Source of the DNA: Hymenobacter sp. BT730
Lineage (GTDB): Bacteria > Bacteroidota > Bacteroidia > Cytophagales > Hymenobacteraceae
Direction: 5' to 3'
Length of the DNA: 64,000 nucleotides
NCBI RefSeq assembly: GCF_030542105.1
Contig: NZ_JAUOFB010000004.1
Coordinates: 1 to 64,000, forward strand
Shown here piece by piece: positions 9,556 through 18,269 of this stretch. How positions within the stretch are numbered: position 1 is the stretch's first letter; each line of letters begins with the position of its first letter. The translations under genes and the position numbers were made by a program. The notes beneath the pieces are model-generated. The model made no database searches. It saw only the letters and a list, made by a program, of their open reading frames with translations, and had not been told where the DNA came from.

Positions 9556-10398
9556 TCAGCGTCGGGCTGACTTGCCCAGCCCGAAGGTAAGGCTTGCCCA
9601 GGCACTTTGCCAATCGGCCGTTTTAGAGTCGGGATGGGGGCGCATGCGTACCGCAGTTACCAGCACTTCCACAGGGGTAGGAGGCAGCCGCACGAGCACG
9701 CGGCCCTCACCAGAAGTGTACATATTTTGCACAGTAGCGGGCTGGGTAGGCAGGCCTGCTTTCAGCCACACGCGCACCAACTGGCCGCGCGCGGGCTGGC
9801 CGTTTTCCAGCACCCGTACCGTAATAGAAGTGCCAGGGCGCAGGGCATAAGGGTTTTGCTCCGGTACCAGCTCCAGGGGCTGGCCCAGCACCGCATTGAA
9901 TGGACCATCGGAGGCAGTACCTACCTGTACCAGCGTTTTGGCACAGCGGCGGTAGGTTTCACGGGCAGGCTTTTCCAGCTGCTTGCGTCTCTGGCGCGTT
10001 AGCAGCACTTGGTCCAGACCTTCTGCTTTCAGGTAGTTATTAAACTCAGTGGCACTTTGGGTCAGGCTGACTTCGTTGCTGGTAAAGCCCAGCAGATGGG
10101 TGCCAGACTCATTCAGTGCCAGGCTGGTCTGCAGCGTATCGTGTTGGGTGGCAATTTGGGTAAGGTCCACGGTATCGTTGGGAGCATAGTGCAGTAGCTG
10201 CGCCACGCGCTGGCTGGTGCCGCTCCACCGCTCCCCCTTAAACTGCTGGCCTACCAGCCGCTGTACGTAAACAGTGGCACCCGGCGAGACGTGATATTGG
10301 CTGGGACGCAGCCAGAAATCATTGCCCAAAGCGACCTGGCCCAGCAGAAAAGCTGCGCATAGCATCGAAACCTTAGAGAAGCGGGGAAAGGGATGCAT
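9556..10398 (-). CDS. DUF4198-family exported protein
   Basis: The 280-residue product has an N-terminal signal peptide (SMLCAAFLLGQVALG, residues 11-25). It begins its mature part with NDFWLRPSQYHVSPG, the usual entry of DUF4198 proteins, which are periplasmic beta-sandwich proteins sometimes linked to metal uptake. Two Ig-like halves are visible, with a helical insert near 125-160 (QRRKQLEKPARETYRR). The second half (RPGTSITVRVLENGQPARGQLVRVW) resembles the carboxypeptidase-regulatory or NikM-like fold. The role is unknown, and metal handling would be a guess. It is a lone gene. Confidence 0.75.
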   Translation of the reverse strand: MHPFPRFSKVSMLCAAFLLGQVALGNDFWLRPSQYHVSPGATVYVQRLVGQQFKGERWSGTSQRVAQLLHYAPNDTVDLTQIATQHDTLQTSLALNESGTHLLGFTSNEVSLTQSATEFNNYLKAEGLDQVLLTRQRRKQLEKPARETYRRCAKTLVQVGTASDGPFNAVLGQPLELVPEQNPYALRPGTSITVRVLENGQPARGQLVRVWLKAGLPTQPATVQNMYTSGEGRVLVRLPPTPVEVLVTAVRMRPHPDSKTADWQSAWASLTFGLGKSARR

Positions 10399-10721
10399 GC
10401 GAAAAGAAAATGCCGGATAGCTGAAAGTCTCACAAGGTACAAGATGCCAGCATAAGCCAGAACAAGCTTTCCTGTTTTGCTAAAAAAGAAACGCAAAGGA
10501 GTTTAATTTGTTTAACATTTTATACTAAAAAATTAAACAAAATTGCGGATTTACCTGACTTCAATTCAAGCTGCTTGGTGGCAAGTAGAGAAGCAGACAG
10601 CGGCAAGATCAGCTGGAGAAATTCAATGGCATTAGCCGTAACGGCTTATTGCCACATGCTTATGTGATTGACGCGGGCAGAAGGGGACAGTATTTTTGGA
10701 AGGTAATCCAGAGCCCCTCCC
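10399..10721. other. Intergenic region with divergent promoters and an AT-rich inverted repeat
   Basis: This 323-base gap between divergently oriented genes contains no coding frame I can support. It holds an AT-rich stretch around 10500-10545 with a 9-bp perfect inverted repeat (10501-10509 and 10530-10538), which could be an operator. The promoter of the 10722 gene lies at its right end. Confidence 0.5.
10668..10698 (+). promoter_or_regulatory. Bacteroidota-type promoter (-33 TTG, -7 TATTTTTG)
   Basis: TTG at 10668-10670 is followed after exactly 20 bases by TATTTTTG at 10691-10698, a full match to the Bacteroidota housekeeping consensus TAnnTTTG. The ATG of the membrane-protein gene follows 23 bases later. 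Confidence 0.75.
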
Positions 10722-11216
10722 ATGAAATTTCTGCTTCAGTATATTGATCAATTGGTAATGGGAGCGACGGTGCTGGCTTCGGCCTGGTATTGCCGCCGGG
10801 CCTATGTCACCTTTCGGCCGCCTATGCGCCCCGGCGCTTTGTTTGCGGTTATTCTGGGGCCTATGCTAGTGGCCCTTAGCATGGGGGCTCATCTGGTCGA
10901 AATCCTCTTTCATGCGCTGGAGCGAATAGAGCAGGATACCTTCCATTTCGATTTTCATTTCTACGCTCTATTGCAAATGGGCGTGGTGTTTCTGGGTATC
11001 AGCAGCTACATGCTCGGGCAGGTGTGGCTGCTCTGCCGCGGACGTTCCCGGGCCGGGCGACAAATCTGGTGGGCCGCGCTTTTGCTGAGCGGGTTGAGCG
11101 CGCCCACCGTGGTGTTCACGCCCATAGGGCTGCTGCCTACGCTGGCCTGCGTGGTTTCTGTGGTAGGGTTACGCTTGGTGTATAAGCCCATTGAGGAGCT
11201 GCAGCCTGTAGCTTAG
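10722..11216 (+). CDS. Small membrane protein, paralogue of the 41811-42380 gene
   Basis: The 164-residue product has four to five hydrophobic helices and no recognised domain. The closest relative I can see is in this same window: the protein at 41811-42380 shares the loop FTPIGL[LV]PT near its C-terminal third, a preceding [LA]PTxxF segment and an aromatic-rich FxFYxxxLQM segment. The two thus form a small family. The His- and Glu-containing helices (MGAHLVEILFHALE near 62-75) might bind a cofactor, but this is speculation. The stop codon overlaps by four bases the convergent stop of the glycogen synthase gene (TTAG). Confidence 0.72.
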   Translation: MKFLLQYIDQLVMGATVLASAWYCRRAYVTFRPPMRPGALFAVILGPMLVALSMGAHLVEILFHALERIEQDTFHFDFHFYALLQMGVVFLGISSYMLGQVWLLCRGRSRAGRQIWWAALLLSGLSAPTVVFTPIGLLPTLACVVSVVGLRLVYKPIEELQPVA

Positions 11217-13045
11217 CTGCGCTCCAGTGCCAGCGCATAAGCCCGGTCATAGTACACGCGCAGGTGTTTCCAGTCGAACATCTCCGAGGAGCTTTCCACC
11301 TGGTTGCGCTGCATAATTCGCTCCCGGCGGCTTTGGAGCACAAAATCCCACAGCACGGAGGTAAGCTGCTCGGCGGCTTCATCAAAGCTGCGCTCCTTGC
11401 GCTCAATCACATAAATGCCTTTATCCTCGTTGTCGGGCACATGCTGCATCACGTAGTCACCAAAGCCCGACAGGTCGCTGGTGATGGCGGGCACGCCGCG
11501 GGCCACGCACTCCAGGGGGGTGTAGCCCCAGGGCTCGTAGTAGCTGGGGAAGATGCCCAGGTGGCAGCCCCGCACAAACTGGCCGTACTCCATGCCAAAC
11601 AGGGGAGAAGTAGGCGAGACGAAATCGGGATGATACACGATTTTCACCCGGTCGTGGCGGTTGTTCACCAAGTTGGCGCGGCGCACAAAGTCCAGAATGT
11701 CGTCGTTGTGGTCGTCTATCAAGTTATGGGTGATGACCGGGGGTAAGCTGGTGGTTTTCCAGCTTTGCAGCGTGCGGCGGTAGCGCAGCTTCCAGTAGTC
11801 ATCTACCATGGCGCTGAGGTCAGGCAGGCGGTGGTCGGTGCTGGCGGCGGCAGCGTAGAACATCCGCTCACCCACCTGCTGTTCAATGGCTTCGCAGGTT
11901 TCGCGCACTTCGTTCAGAATAGCCCGGCTTTGCAGCACCTGCGGATTAATGCTATGGAAGGGCCGTTTAGTGATGAAGAACATGACCACCTGCCCATCTA
12001 CCCCGCTCTGCTGAATGCGGTGGTTGAGGCGGGCCAGGGCTTCCAGGGTCAAATCAAAGCCCTTGTTGTGATACTCGTAGCGCCCGGAGGTAAAAAGGTA
12101 TAGTGTATTATCGAGGTCGAAAGAATAGCTCTGAAAGAAGTGAGCCATTACAAACTCATGAATCTTGGCTTTGTACTGCTGATGCAGATTCTGAAACTCG
12201 TGCAGGGCCACAAACCGCTCAATGTTCAGGCCGTTGGGCAGCACCGCGTCCGGAATCCGGTCTAACAAGTAAATGCACTCCCGCACCGTCAGCTCGCTCA
12301 CGGTGGTGAAGACGTGGGCACCGTGGGCCGCGGCCCTCTCAATGCGCACCGCCGTTTCAATGTTGAAATTCCGCGCCTCTGCTTCCCAGTCCACCTGCAT
12401 CAGGTGGTCATAGAAGTTGGGGTCGTTCATGGCCAGGTAGCGGCCCAGCAGGGTGGCATGGGTGGTAAAGAGCAGGTGCGCTGGTGTTTGCTCGCGGCGC
12501 AGATCCGGAATGGCAACGCCAGTCATCCATTCATGAAAATGCACCAGCACTTGCTGCGTAACCTCGGCCGTAAGCTCCTGCACAAACACTTTGGCCAGCA
12601 CACCAAAAGCTTCTACCTGGTGCAGCAGGTCGTCATTATCGGGGGTAGGAATACCATGGTGTTCCCACAGGTCGCGCTTGATATCTCCCAGGCGCGGATA
12701 GGCCTGGAAAGGATTTAATAGCACTGCCCGGGGACGCCCCGTTATCAGCCACACCCCATACTGCACATCGTAGCCGGCGGCCCGCATCCGGCGCACGGCC
12801 CGGGCAAATGGGTCGCGGGCGGCAGCCAGCTGCGTTTCCGACAAAGGCTCAAATTCAGCCTGCGCCTGATTGGCGAAATAAGGCCCCAGCAAACAGTACC
12901 GGTCTTGCCAGCCCTGCACGGTGGCGGGTACTTTAGAACGTATAACGGTGTAAATACCGCCTACCTGATTACAAACTTCCCAGGCTACTTCAACCAACAG
13001 GGCATCGGGCGCAACTATATCGGGGGTAGATTGAGGCACTTGCAC
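11213..13045 (-). CDS. Glycogen synthase, GT3 (eukaryote-like) family
   Basis: The 610-residue cytoplasmic glycosyltransferase extends alpha-1,4-glucan from a nucleotide sugar. The N-terminus EVAWEVCNQVGGIYTVIRSK (residues 19-38) is the hallmark of the GT3 glycogen synthases of fungi, animals and some Bacteroidota, not of GT5 GlgA. A full GT-B fold is visible. FEW-type text such as HFHEWMTG lies in the first half. The second half has YYEPWGYTPLECVARGVP, containing the usual catalytic/UDP-binding Glu. The next gene upstream encodes a GH13 branching-type enzyme, so the pair probably builds glycogen. A terminator between them argues for separate transcripts. No glgC or phosphorylase is present here. 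Confidence 0.93.
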   Translation of the reverse strand: MQVPQSTPDIVAPDALLVEVAWEVCNQVGGIYTVIRSKVPATVQGWQDRYCLLGPYFANQAQAEFEPLSETQLAAARDPFARAVRRMRAAGYDVQYGVWLITGRPRAVLLNPFQAYPRLGDIKRDLWEHHGIPTPDNDDLLHQVEAFGVLAKVFVQELTAEVTQQVLVHFHEWMTGVAIPDLRREQTPAHLLFTTHATLLGRYLAMNDPNFYDHLMQVDWEAEARNFNIETAVRIERAAAHGAHVFTTVSELTVRECIYLLDRIPDAVLPNGLNIERFVALHEFQNLHQQYKAKIHEFVMAHFFQSYSFDLDNTLYLFTSGRYEYHNKGFDLTLEALARLNHRIQQSGVDGQVVMFFITKRPFHSINPQVLQSRAILNEVRETCEAIEQQVGERMFYAAAASTDHRLPDLSAMVDDYWKLRYRRTLQSWKTTSLPPVITHNLIDDHNDDILDFVRRANLVNNRHDRVKIVYHPDFVSPTSPLFGMEYGQFVRGCHLGIFPSYYEPWGYTPLECVARGVPAITSDLSGFGDYVMQHVPDNEDKGIYVIERKERSFDEAAEQLTSVLWDFVLQSRRERIMQRNQVESSSEMFDWKHLRVYYDRAYALALERS

Positions 13046-13120
13046 AGAATACAGAACAGAAGGTGGTGGGGAGCAGCGTAAGGTAAGCGGGAGAAGCGTA
13101 CTTCAGGCTGGAATTAGCAG

Positions 13121-13158
13121 AAAAAAAATGGCCCCGCAGCAACTACGGGGTATTTTTT
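13121..13158. terminator. Bidirectional terminator between the GH13 and glycogen synthase genes
   Basis: Stem arms CCCCGCAG (13132-13139) and CTACGGGG (13143-13150) pair with one G-T pair. They are flanked by A8 on the left and T6 on the right, giving a T tract on either strand. It lies past the GH13 stop codon. Confidence 0.75.
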
Positions 13159-13243
13159 GCCTGAAAAGCAGAAGTAATATGCCGTAAGCCAGGGTACGGT
13201 GCGCAGCCCGCAGCGCTGGTGGCTGGTGGCTTTTACCTGGATT

Positions 13244-15064
13244 TTAAGGTTCCTGGGAGATGATTATCACGGAATACGGGGCCAGGCCAAAGCTGCCATG
13301 CTGTGGGAAGCCGTCATATTCGCCTTCTACCGTCAGCGTATCCAGGCTTTCGAAATTGCCGAACTCCTGGTCATAGCCCTGCCAGTCGCTGTTAAAGCGT
13401 ACGCGCCAGTGGCCGGCGGCCGGCAAACCAATCGTGTAGGACTCATGCGTGCGGTCGGCGAAGTTGCACAGCACAATGGTGGTGTCGCCGGGCCCACCAT
13501 TCCCATCAGCCCAACGCCGGAAGGCCAGAGTTTTATCTTCGTGGTTGAGGTGAAAAACCTCGATATGCTGACCCGTAAGGCCGCGCGTATGGCCCTCCAG
13601 ATTGCGCCGCAGCCGGATCAGGTCGCGGTAGAGATGCACCAGGCCGCGCAAGTCTTCGGCCCGCTGCCAGTCTAAGGGCAGGTCATCGGAGAAGAAACCA
13701 TCAGCCAGAAACTCCTGACCCTGAAAAATCATGGGCACACCCGGCGCGGTAAATACCAGTGCCGCGCCCAGAATAGCCCGCTTTTTGGGGAACCAGGAGT
13801 GCGCTTCCCCCGGCATAATCTCCTCGGGCACCCTAGACTTGCCGTTAGCCACCTCATCGTGCGACTCAGTATAGATAACGCGCTGAAAAGCATCGTCATT
13901 GTACCGCCTGCTGATAGCAGCCGCTACGGCCTCCAGGTCCCGCTCATCATCAGAAAATGCCACCAGAGCCTCCCGTATGGGATTTACAAAGCCGGCATCC
14001 CATTGCGCAGAGAATCCCTGGCCTTCCTGTTCCGGGGCGCGGGTGATGTACTCGTTGCCCAGCAGGTCCTCGGCAATGGTGATTTTCCAGGGCATTTTCT
14101 CCCGGATTTCCTCATTAATCCAGCGCATCAGGCTCCAGCCATCGGGCAGGTCGTCGGTGGGGTTGCTGGTGCCGCGCACATTGCGGATATGCGCAATGGC
14201 GTCGCAGCGCAGGCCATCTACCTGGTAGTCTTCCAGCCACATCAGGGCATTGTCGCGGATATACTGGCGCACCTCGGCGCGGCCATAGTCGGGGCGGTTG
14301 TGGCCCCAGGGTGTTTCGGCCCGCCAATCGTTGTAGAAGTAGATACCGCCCCCGTCGTTTTCCTGCCAGCCATCAAACTGCCACAAGTCCAGGTCGCCGG
14401 GGCCAAAGTGGTTGTATACCACATCCAAAATAATGGCAATGCCGTGCTCGTGGGCGCGCTTCACCAGCTCTTTAAAAGCTTTAGGCCCACCATAGTCCGT
14501 TTCCAGAGCGTAGGGGTGGGATGGGTTGTAGCCCCAGGAGCGGCCACCGGGAAATTCCGTAGGCGGCATAATTTCCATCGCGTTAATGCCCAAATCCCGT
14601 AGATAAGGCAACCGCTCAATCACATCCAGGAAAGTGCCGGGCTGGTCTTCGGTGGAGGTATGAAAAGTGCCTACATGAAGCTCATAGATAACCAGCGTAT
14701 TCCAGGCCGGCATCTCAAACTGGTGGTCGCCCCAATCAAAAGCCAGATCGGGCACTACTGAGTTGCCAGCAGAATGGGTTACTTCACGGGCATAGGGGTC
14801 GTTGCGGGTAAGCTCGCCGGTAGGCGTTTTCAACCAGAAACGGTACTCCGCGCCCACAGTGGCACCGGGTACATTTATGGCCCAGTAACCCCCTTCTTCG
14901 GGCAAGAGGGGGTGCGTATCAGGGCTCCAATCGTTGAAAGTACCTATAACAGCTACGGCGTCGGCGTAAGGTGCCCACACCCGGAAGGTAGTACCCTGGG
15001 TATGGGGAATAGCGCCCATGCCAACTTGCAGCGTAGGGGCGGAAAGGGTATCGGTTTCAGGCAT
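13244..15064 (-). CDS. GH13 alpha-glucan branching-type enzyme
   Basis: The 606-residue cytoplasmic enzyme has a CBM48-like N-terminal domain (TTFRVWAPYADAVAVIGTFN, residues 25-44), a GH13 (beta/alpha)8 barrel and a C-terminal beta domain. Catalytic blocks are present: DVVYNH at 214-219, the nucleophile Asp288 in GLRCDA, the acid/base Glu332 in TIAEDL, and HD at 402-403. Its size and N-terminus fit glycogen branching enzymes or maltooligosyltrehalose trehalohydrolase-like members, and sequence alone does not separate these. A GT3 glycogen synthase follows downstream, which favours glycogen branching (inference). It has no signal peptide. Confidence 0.88.
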   Translation of the reverse strand: MPETDTLSAPTLQVGMGAIPHTQGTTFRVWAPYADAVAVIGTFNDWSPDTHPLLPEEGGYWAINVPGATVGAEYRFWLKTPTGELTRNDPYAREVTHSAGNSVVPDLAFDWGDHQFEMPAWNTLVIYELHVGTFHTSTEDQPGTFLDVIERLPYLRDLGINAMEIMPPTEFPGGRSWGYNPSHPYALETDYGGPKAFKELVKRAHEHGIAIILDVVYNHFGPGDLDLWQFDGWQENDGGGIYFYNDWRAETPWGHNRPDYGRAEVRQYIRDNALMWLEDYQVDGLRCDAIAHIRNVRGTSNPTDDLPDGWSLMRWINEEIREKMPWKITIAEDLLGNEYITRAPEQEGQGFSAQWDAGFVNPIREALVAFSDDERDLEAVAAAISRRYNDDAFQRVIYTESHDEVANGKSRVPEEIMPGEAHSWFPKKRAILGAALVFTAPGVPMIFQGQEFLADGFFSDDLPLDWQRAEDLRGLVHLYRDLIRLRRNLEGHTRGLTGQHIEVFHLNHEDKTLAFRRWADGNGGPGDTTIVLCNFADRTHESYTIGLPAAGHWRVRFNSDWQGYDQEFGNFESLDTLTVEGEYDGFPQHGSFGLAPYSVIIISQEP

Positions 15065-15273
15065 GCTTGTAGAGGAAAATCAGCACAAAGACTCAACAGG
15101 TGCTGCTTCTACTGATTGCCTAGTTGTTTGGTTATATTTTGATTGTAAGCTTTTGATAGAAAGGCTTTTGAAGCTGTAATAGTGCAAAAAATCTCCGATG
15201 AAATTTTTGCAGCTGCTTACCTGAGTGCGAATTAGTAGGCGGAAAGGGCGGTAACACTGCCAACGAGGATGCG

Positions 15274-15281
15274 TAGCTTTG
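15274..15281 (+). promoter_or_regulatory. -7 element TAGCTTTG
   Basis: This is a perfect match to TAnnTTTG, 36 bases upstream of the GTG start at 15318. No clear -33 TTG is seen. It also argues against the earlier TTG start at 15279, which would overlap the element. Confidence 0.5.
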
Positions 15282-15317
15282 CAGGTACTTTCCTGCTTTA
15301 CCTTTTCTATTGCTGCT

Positions 15318-15719
15318 GTGCGTCGTCCTGTTCCCGTAGTTTTTGGCCTGTATTCCTGGACGCCCGATTATGGCCTCCGCTACATTCACCCGGCCAACCG
15401 CCGCTCTTTTGAGTGGCTGGAGCCGCTGGGTAAAGTGTTTGAGAAGATTGGCGAAACTGAGGACTGGATGCTGCTGCGCTACGATGAGCAGCAGTTTAAG
15501 GTAAGCCCCGAGCTATTTAAAGAGTTGTACGAAAAGCCCGCCTTCAGCTTTGGGGATGTAGTGGAAGAAGCCCACCCGGCCCCTGGCAAACCCGCGCACC
15601 GGGGCCTGATTTCGGATGTATACTGGGATGAAAAGAACGATACTGCCCGGTTTCAGATGGTGGAGCGTAAGCGTAAGCTGCCGCGCATTTTTGAGGCCGA
15701 TGAGCTGAGGCTGGCCTAG
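15318..15719 (+). CDS. Conserved hypothetical protein
   Basis: The 133-residue protein starts with a likely GTG at 15318 (MRRPVPVVFGLYSW). An in-frame TTG at 15279 sits on the -7 element and is less likely. It is a soluble protein with conserved-looking aromatics (LYSWTPDYGLRYIHPANRR near 10-28) and a charged C-terminus (QMVERKRKLPRIFEADEL). I do not recognise a domain. It has no signal peptide or membrane segment and no operon partner: a 128-base gap separates it from the next gene. Confidence 0.68.
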   Translation: MRRPVPVVFGLYSWTPDYGLRYIHPANRRSFEWLEPLGKVFEKIGETEDWMLLRYDEQQFKVSPELFKELYEKPAFSFGDVVEEAHPAPGKPAHRGLISDVYWDEKNDTARFQMVERKRKLPRIFEADELRLA

Positions 15720-15847
15720 CTCACACCAGCTATGCGCTTTCCGACGGGGCCAAACGATTTTTGGTATTACTCACCCTAATATGTGATTGACAGCCGGGAG
15801 GGGCGAGTTGTAAATTGTAGTGGATTAAACCCTTACACTTTACAGCT

Positions 15848-16432
15848 ATGAATAACAGAACCTTGGGCACCCTGACCATCCTGCTAAGCCCCACCCTCGC
15901 CTTGGCCAGCCTGGCCAGCAAATCGAACGGTCAGTGGGACAATAAAGCTTCGGCCCTTTTGGGGCTGGCTTTTTTAGTGGGCTGGTTTTGTGCCGCTCTG
16001 GGCCTGCGCCGCGCCCGGGCTACCGGCCACGGCCGGGTAGCGCTAGGCGTGTTTGTCTTGCAGTTAGTGCTATTAACCCTGGCCGCCTGCCAGCAGGTCA
16101 TGGATTTGCTGCCCGGGCCGCATAACCCCATCTTCTATCACATTGCCGACCTAAGCTGGCCAGCCAGTATGGTATGTATGCTGGTGGTGGGCTTATTGGT
16201 GCTGCAAGCACGCGTCTGGACCAGCTGGCGGCGTTGGGTGCCCATTCTATGCGGCATTACACTGCCGATATTCTTCCTTCTGGTTGCGCTGGGCTACCGC
16301 AAAGCCGGAGCCGATTTGTTTGAGGCCTACAGCTTTGTTATGTGGGCGCTGCTGGGGTTGGCGGTGCGCCAAAGCCCGGAGGCGGAGGCAACGGAGCCAG
16401 GTGTGCCATACTCCCTAAGTAGCGGGTTGTAA
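15848..16432 (+). CDS. Hypothetical multi-pass membrane protein
   Basis: The 194-residue product has about six hydrophobic segments (near 7-24, 35-52, 63-82, 100-120, 130-148 and 158-172) joined by short loops and an acidic C-terminal tail. No catalytic motif is visible and I do not recognise the family. The ATG at 15848 is the only sensible start. It is a single-gene unit ending before the hairpin at 16471. Confidence 0.65.
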   Translation: MNNRTLGTLTILLSPTLALASLASKSNGQWDNKASALLGLAFLVGWFCAALGLRRARATGHGRVALGVFVLQLVLLTLAACQQVMDLLPGPHNPIFYHIADLSWPASMVCMLVVGLLVLQARVWTSWRRWVPILCGITLPIFFLLVALGYRKAGADLFEAYSFVMWALLGLAVRQSPEAEATEPGVPYSLSSGL

Positions 16433-16470
16433 GCTAAGAACAGTCACACTCCAGGATATTTAAAAACAGA

Positions 16471-16503
16471 GCGCCCCTGCCTATATACATCAGGCAGGGG
16501 CGC
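16471..16503. terminator. Hairpin between convergent genes
   Basis: Perfect 12-bp GC-rich arms at 16471-16482 and 16492-16503 enclose a 9-base loop. A short A/T run flanks each side. It lies between the convergent stops at 16432 and 16543. Confidence 0.7.
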
Positions 16504-16542
16504 TTAAACTATCAGCAGGAATCCAAATGACAGGCTTTGCGC

Positions 16543-17883
16543 TTATATCCCCACGGCAATGCCCGTGATAATGGCTACCACTGCCAGCAGCAGCAGCAAA
16601 AGATATAGCGGCAGCACAAATTTCCACCATTGATCAAACCGCACACCGCAGGCGGTTACAATAGCCACCAGGGCGCCATTTGTCGGCGTAATGATTTCGC
16701 AAAGGCCGGCACCATACTGGTAGGCCAGTACCGTTACCTGGCGGGAAAGGCCAATTAAATCAGAAAGGGGTACCAGCAGGGGCATGGTGAGCACGGCCTG
16801 CCCGCTCACGCTGGGTACCGGTAGGTGCAGCGCGGTATGCACGCCTACCATGCCCAGCGCGGAAAGCGTAACCGGCAGCCCGGCCAGTGGGGCAGAGAGG
16901 CCATTTACAATGGTATCCACAATCTGGCCTTGCTCCAGCACCACAAAAATGGCGCGGGCAAAGCCAATCAGCAGAGCCGAAAAAGCAATGTCCCGGAAAC
17001 CGTCAATAAAGCCGGAGGCCGTGCCTGTAAGACCCAATCCCCCCACCAGGCCAGCCGCTACGCCCAGCCCAAAGAACAGCGCGGCCATCTGATCAAAATC
17101 CCATTCCAGCTTGAGTACTCCGTAGGCGAAGAAGGCAAAAGTGAGAAACAGCAGCAGGAGCACCAGGCCGTGGCGACCCACGCCCGTAGCCTCGCCGGTT
17201 ACCTCATCTACCTCGGGCACAATCCGGTGGCGCATAGCAAACCGCACGGTGCCCCCAATCCAGATGGCCAGGGCCAGGGCCAGGAAAATCATACGGAATC
17301 CGCCGCCGGAGAGCAGGGGCAGCTGGGCCAGCTTTTGGGCAATGCCCACCTGGAAGGGGTTGAGCGGGCTGAAGGCCGCCCCAACCGCCGCCGAGCCTAT
17401 GCTGACAGCCGCTGCAATAATGGGCGGGTAGCCAATACGGCGCATTAGAATGAGCAGCACCGGAATGAGCGGCACAATCTCCTCCTGCATATTTTCCAGC
17501 GCCCCCATAGTAGCAAACAGCACGCAGATAATGGGAATCACCACGGCCTCACGGCCCCGGAATTTATCCAGCAGCCAGTCTACCCCACGGCGCAGGGCCC
17601 CGGTCTGGTCTACCACCGTGAAAGCGCCGCCCGCCAGAAACACCAGAAAAATAACGGACGCCGCTTCCGTCATTCCCTTCGGGATATCTACTATGGCCTG
17701 CAGCGGATGTACTGGCGAAGCGGGTACACTATGGTAGGAACCAGGAACCACAATGTCGCGTCCTGTAGCGGCATCGGGGTGGCGCTCAAATACGCCGGCG
17801 GGCAGCAGGTAGGTGAGGAGAGTAGCCAGCAGGATAAACCCAACCAGCAAAACCAGCGGGTGCGGAAAGCGAATGGTTTTCAT
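16543..17883 (-). CDS. yfcC: YfcC-family membrane carrier
   Basis: The 446-residue polytopic membrane protein has about 12 helices and belongs to the YfcC/DcuC group (C4-dicarboxylate or basic amino-acid carrier superfamily). Recognisable segments are the N-terminal FPHPLVLLVGFILLATLLTY, GAFTVVDQTGAL near 87-98, the re-entrant PLNPFQVGIAQ, and the C-terminal CEIITPTNGALVAI, typical of substrate-site loops in this superfamily. The true substrate cannot be read from the sequence: dicarboxylates, arginine or ornithine are possible. It is not in an operon with a metabolic gene that would hint at one. Confidence 0.87.
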   Translation of the reverse strand: MKTIRFPHPLVLLVGFILLATLLTYLLPAGVFERHPDAATGRDIVVPGSYHSVPASPVHPLQAIVDIPKGMTEAASVIFLVFLAGGAFTVVDQTGALRRGVDWLLDKFRGREAVVIPIICVLFATMGALENMQEEIVPLIPVLLILMRRIGYPPIIAAAVSIGSAAVGAAFSPLNPFQVGIAQKLAQLPLLSGGGFRMIFLALALAIWIGGTVRFAMRHRIVPEVDEVTGEATGVGRHGLVLLLLFLTFAFFAYGVLKLEWDFDQMAALFFGLGVAAGLVGGLGLTGTASGFIDGFRDIAFSALLIGFARAIFVVLEQGQIVDTIVNGLSAPLAGLPVTLSALGMVGVHTALHLPVPSVSGQAVLTMPLLVPLSDLIGLSRQVTVLAYQYGAGLCEIITPTNGALVAIVTACGVRFDQWWKFVLPLYLLLLLLAVVAIITGIAVGI

Positions 17884-17981
17884 GCCGTGAAAGTAGCACG
17901 GCTAAATGGTTCTGCCGTCGAGCCAGGGCAAGGTTACTGCCCACAACTTTGTATCTTCGGCAAAGACCATGTGCTGACAGG

Positions 17982-18224
17982 ATGTATCTCGCTGCTTTTA
18001 AACAACTACCCATGGGCCAGCAAACGGAACGCCTGCTACAGGCAGGCCACCACCTGGCCGATCGTGCCGAGTACGGCTGCCGGCTGCAGCTATATGCGCT
18101 GGGCGACTTTTATGCAGAAATATGGCGGTTGGCAGGCGAGGAGCGGGTACTGTTTATCAATCTGTTTCAGAACCCCGCCCAATTGCACCCTTGGCTGGAA
18201 GCGGTGCAATTGCCCGAGGTATAA
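17982..18224 (+). CDS. Small hypothetical protein
   Basis: The 80-residue product starts at the ATG at 17982 (MYLAAFKQLP); an upstream in-frame start is less likely. It has a Tyr/Phe-rich core (LQLYALGDFYAEIWRL) followed by LFQNPAQLHPWLEAVQLPEV. No signal peptide is present and no domain is recognised. A weak -7-like element (CAACTTTG at 17943-17950, 7 of 8) lies upstream. A strong bidirectional terminator follows 10 bases after the stop, which supports a real transcription unit. Confidence 0.65.
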   Translation: MYLAAFKQLPMGQQTERLLQAGHHLADRAEYGCRLQLYALGDFYAEIWRLAGEERVLFINLFQNPAQLHPWLEAVQLPEV

Positions 18225-18234
18225 ATGCATTATA

Positions 18235-18269
18235 AAAAAGCCGCTCCCATATCCTGGGAGCGGCTTTTT
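18235..18269. terminator. Bidirectional terminator
   Basis: Perfect 15-bp arms (18235-18249 and 18255-18269) with A and T tracts and a 5-base loop separate the + gene ending at 18224 from the - gene ending at 18268. The stem overlaps the latter's stop codon. Confidence 0.9.

Noticed and set aside
9485..9613. N-terminal extension of the STAS gene
   Set aside because: It overlaps the DUF4198 gene and adds residues not seen in STAS proteins; the ATG at 9484 fits the family.
9143..9850. 235-codon + strand frame
   Set aside because: It lies opposite the STAS and DUF4198 genes, which have clear family motifs on the - strand.
13799..14602. 267-codon + strand frame
   Set aside because: It is antisense to the GH13 gene, whose catalytic blocks are intact, and reflects GC-rich codon bias.
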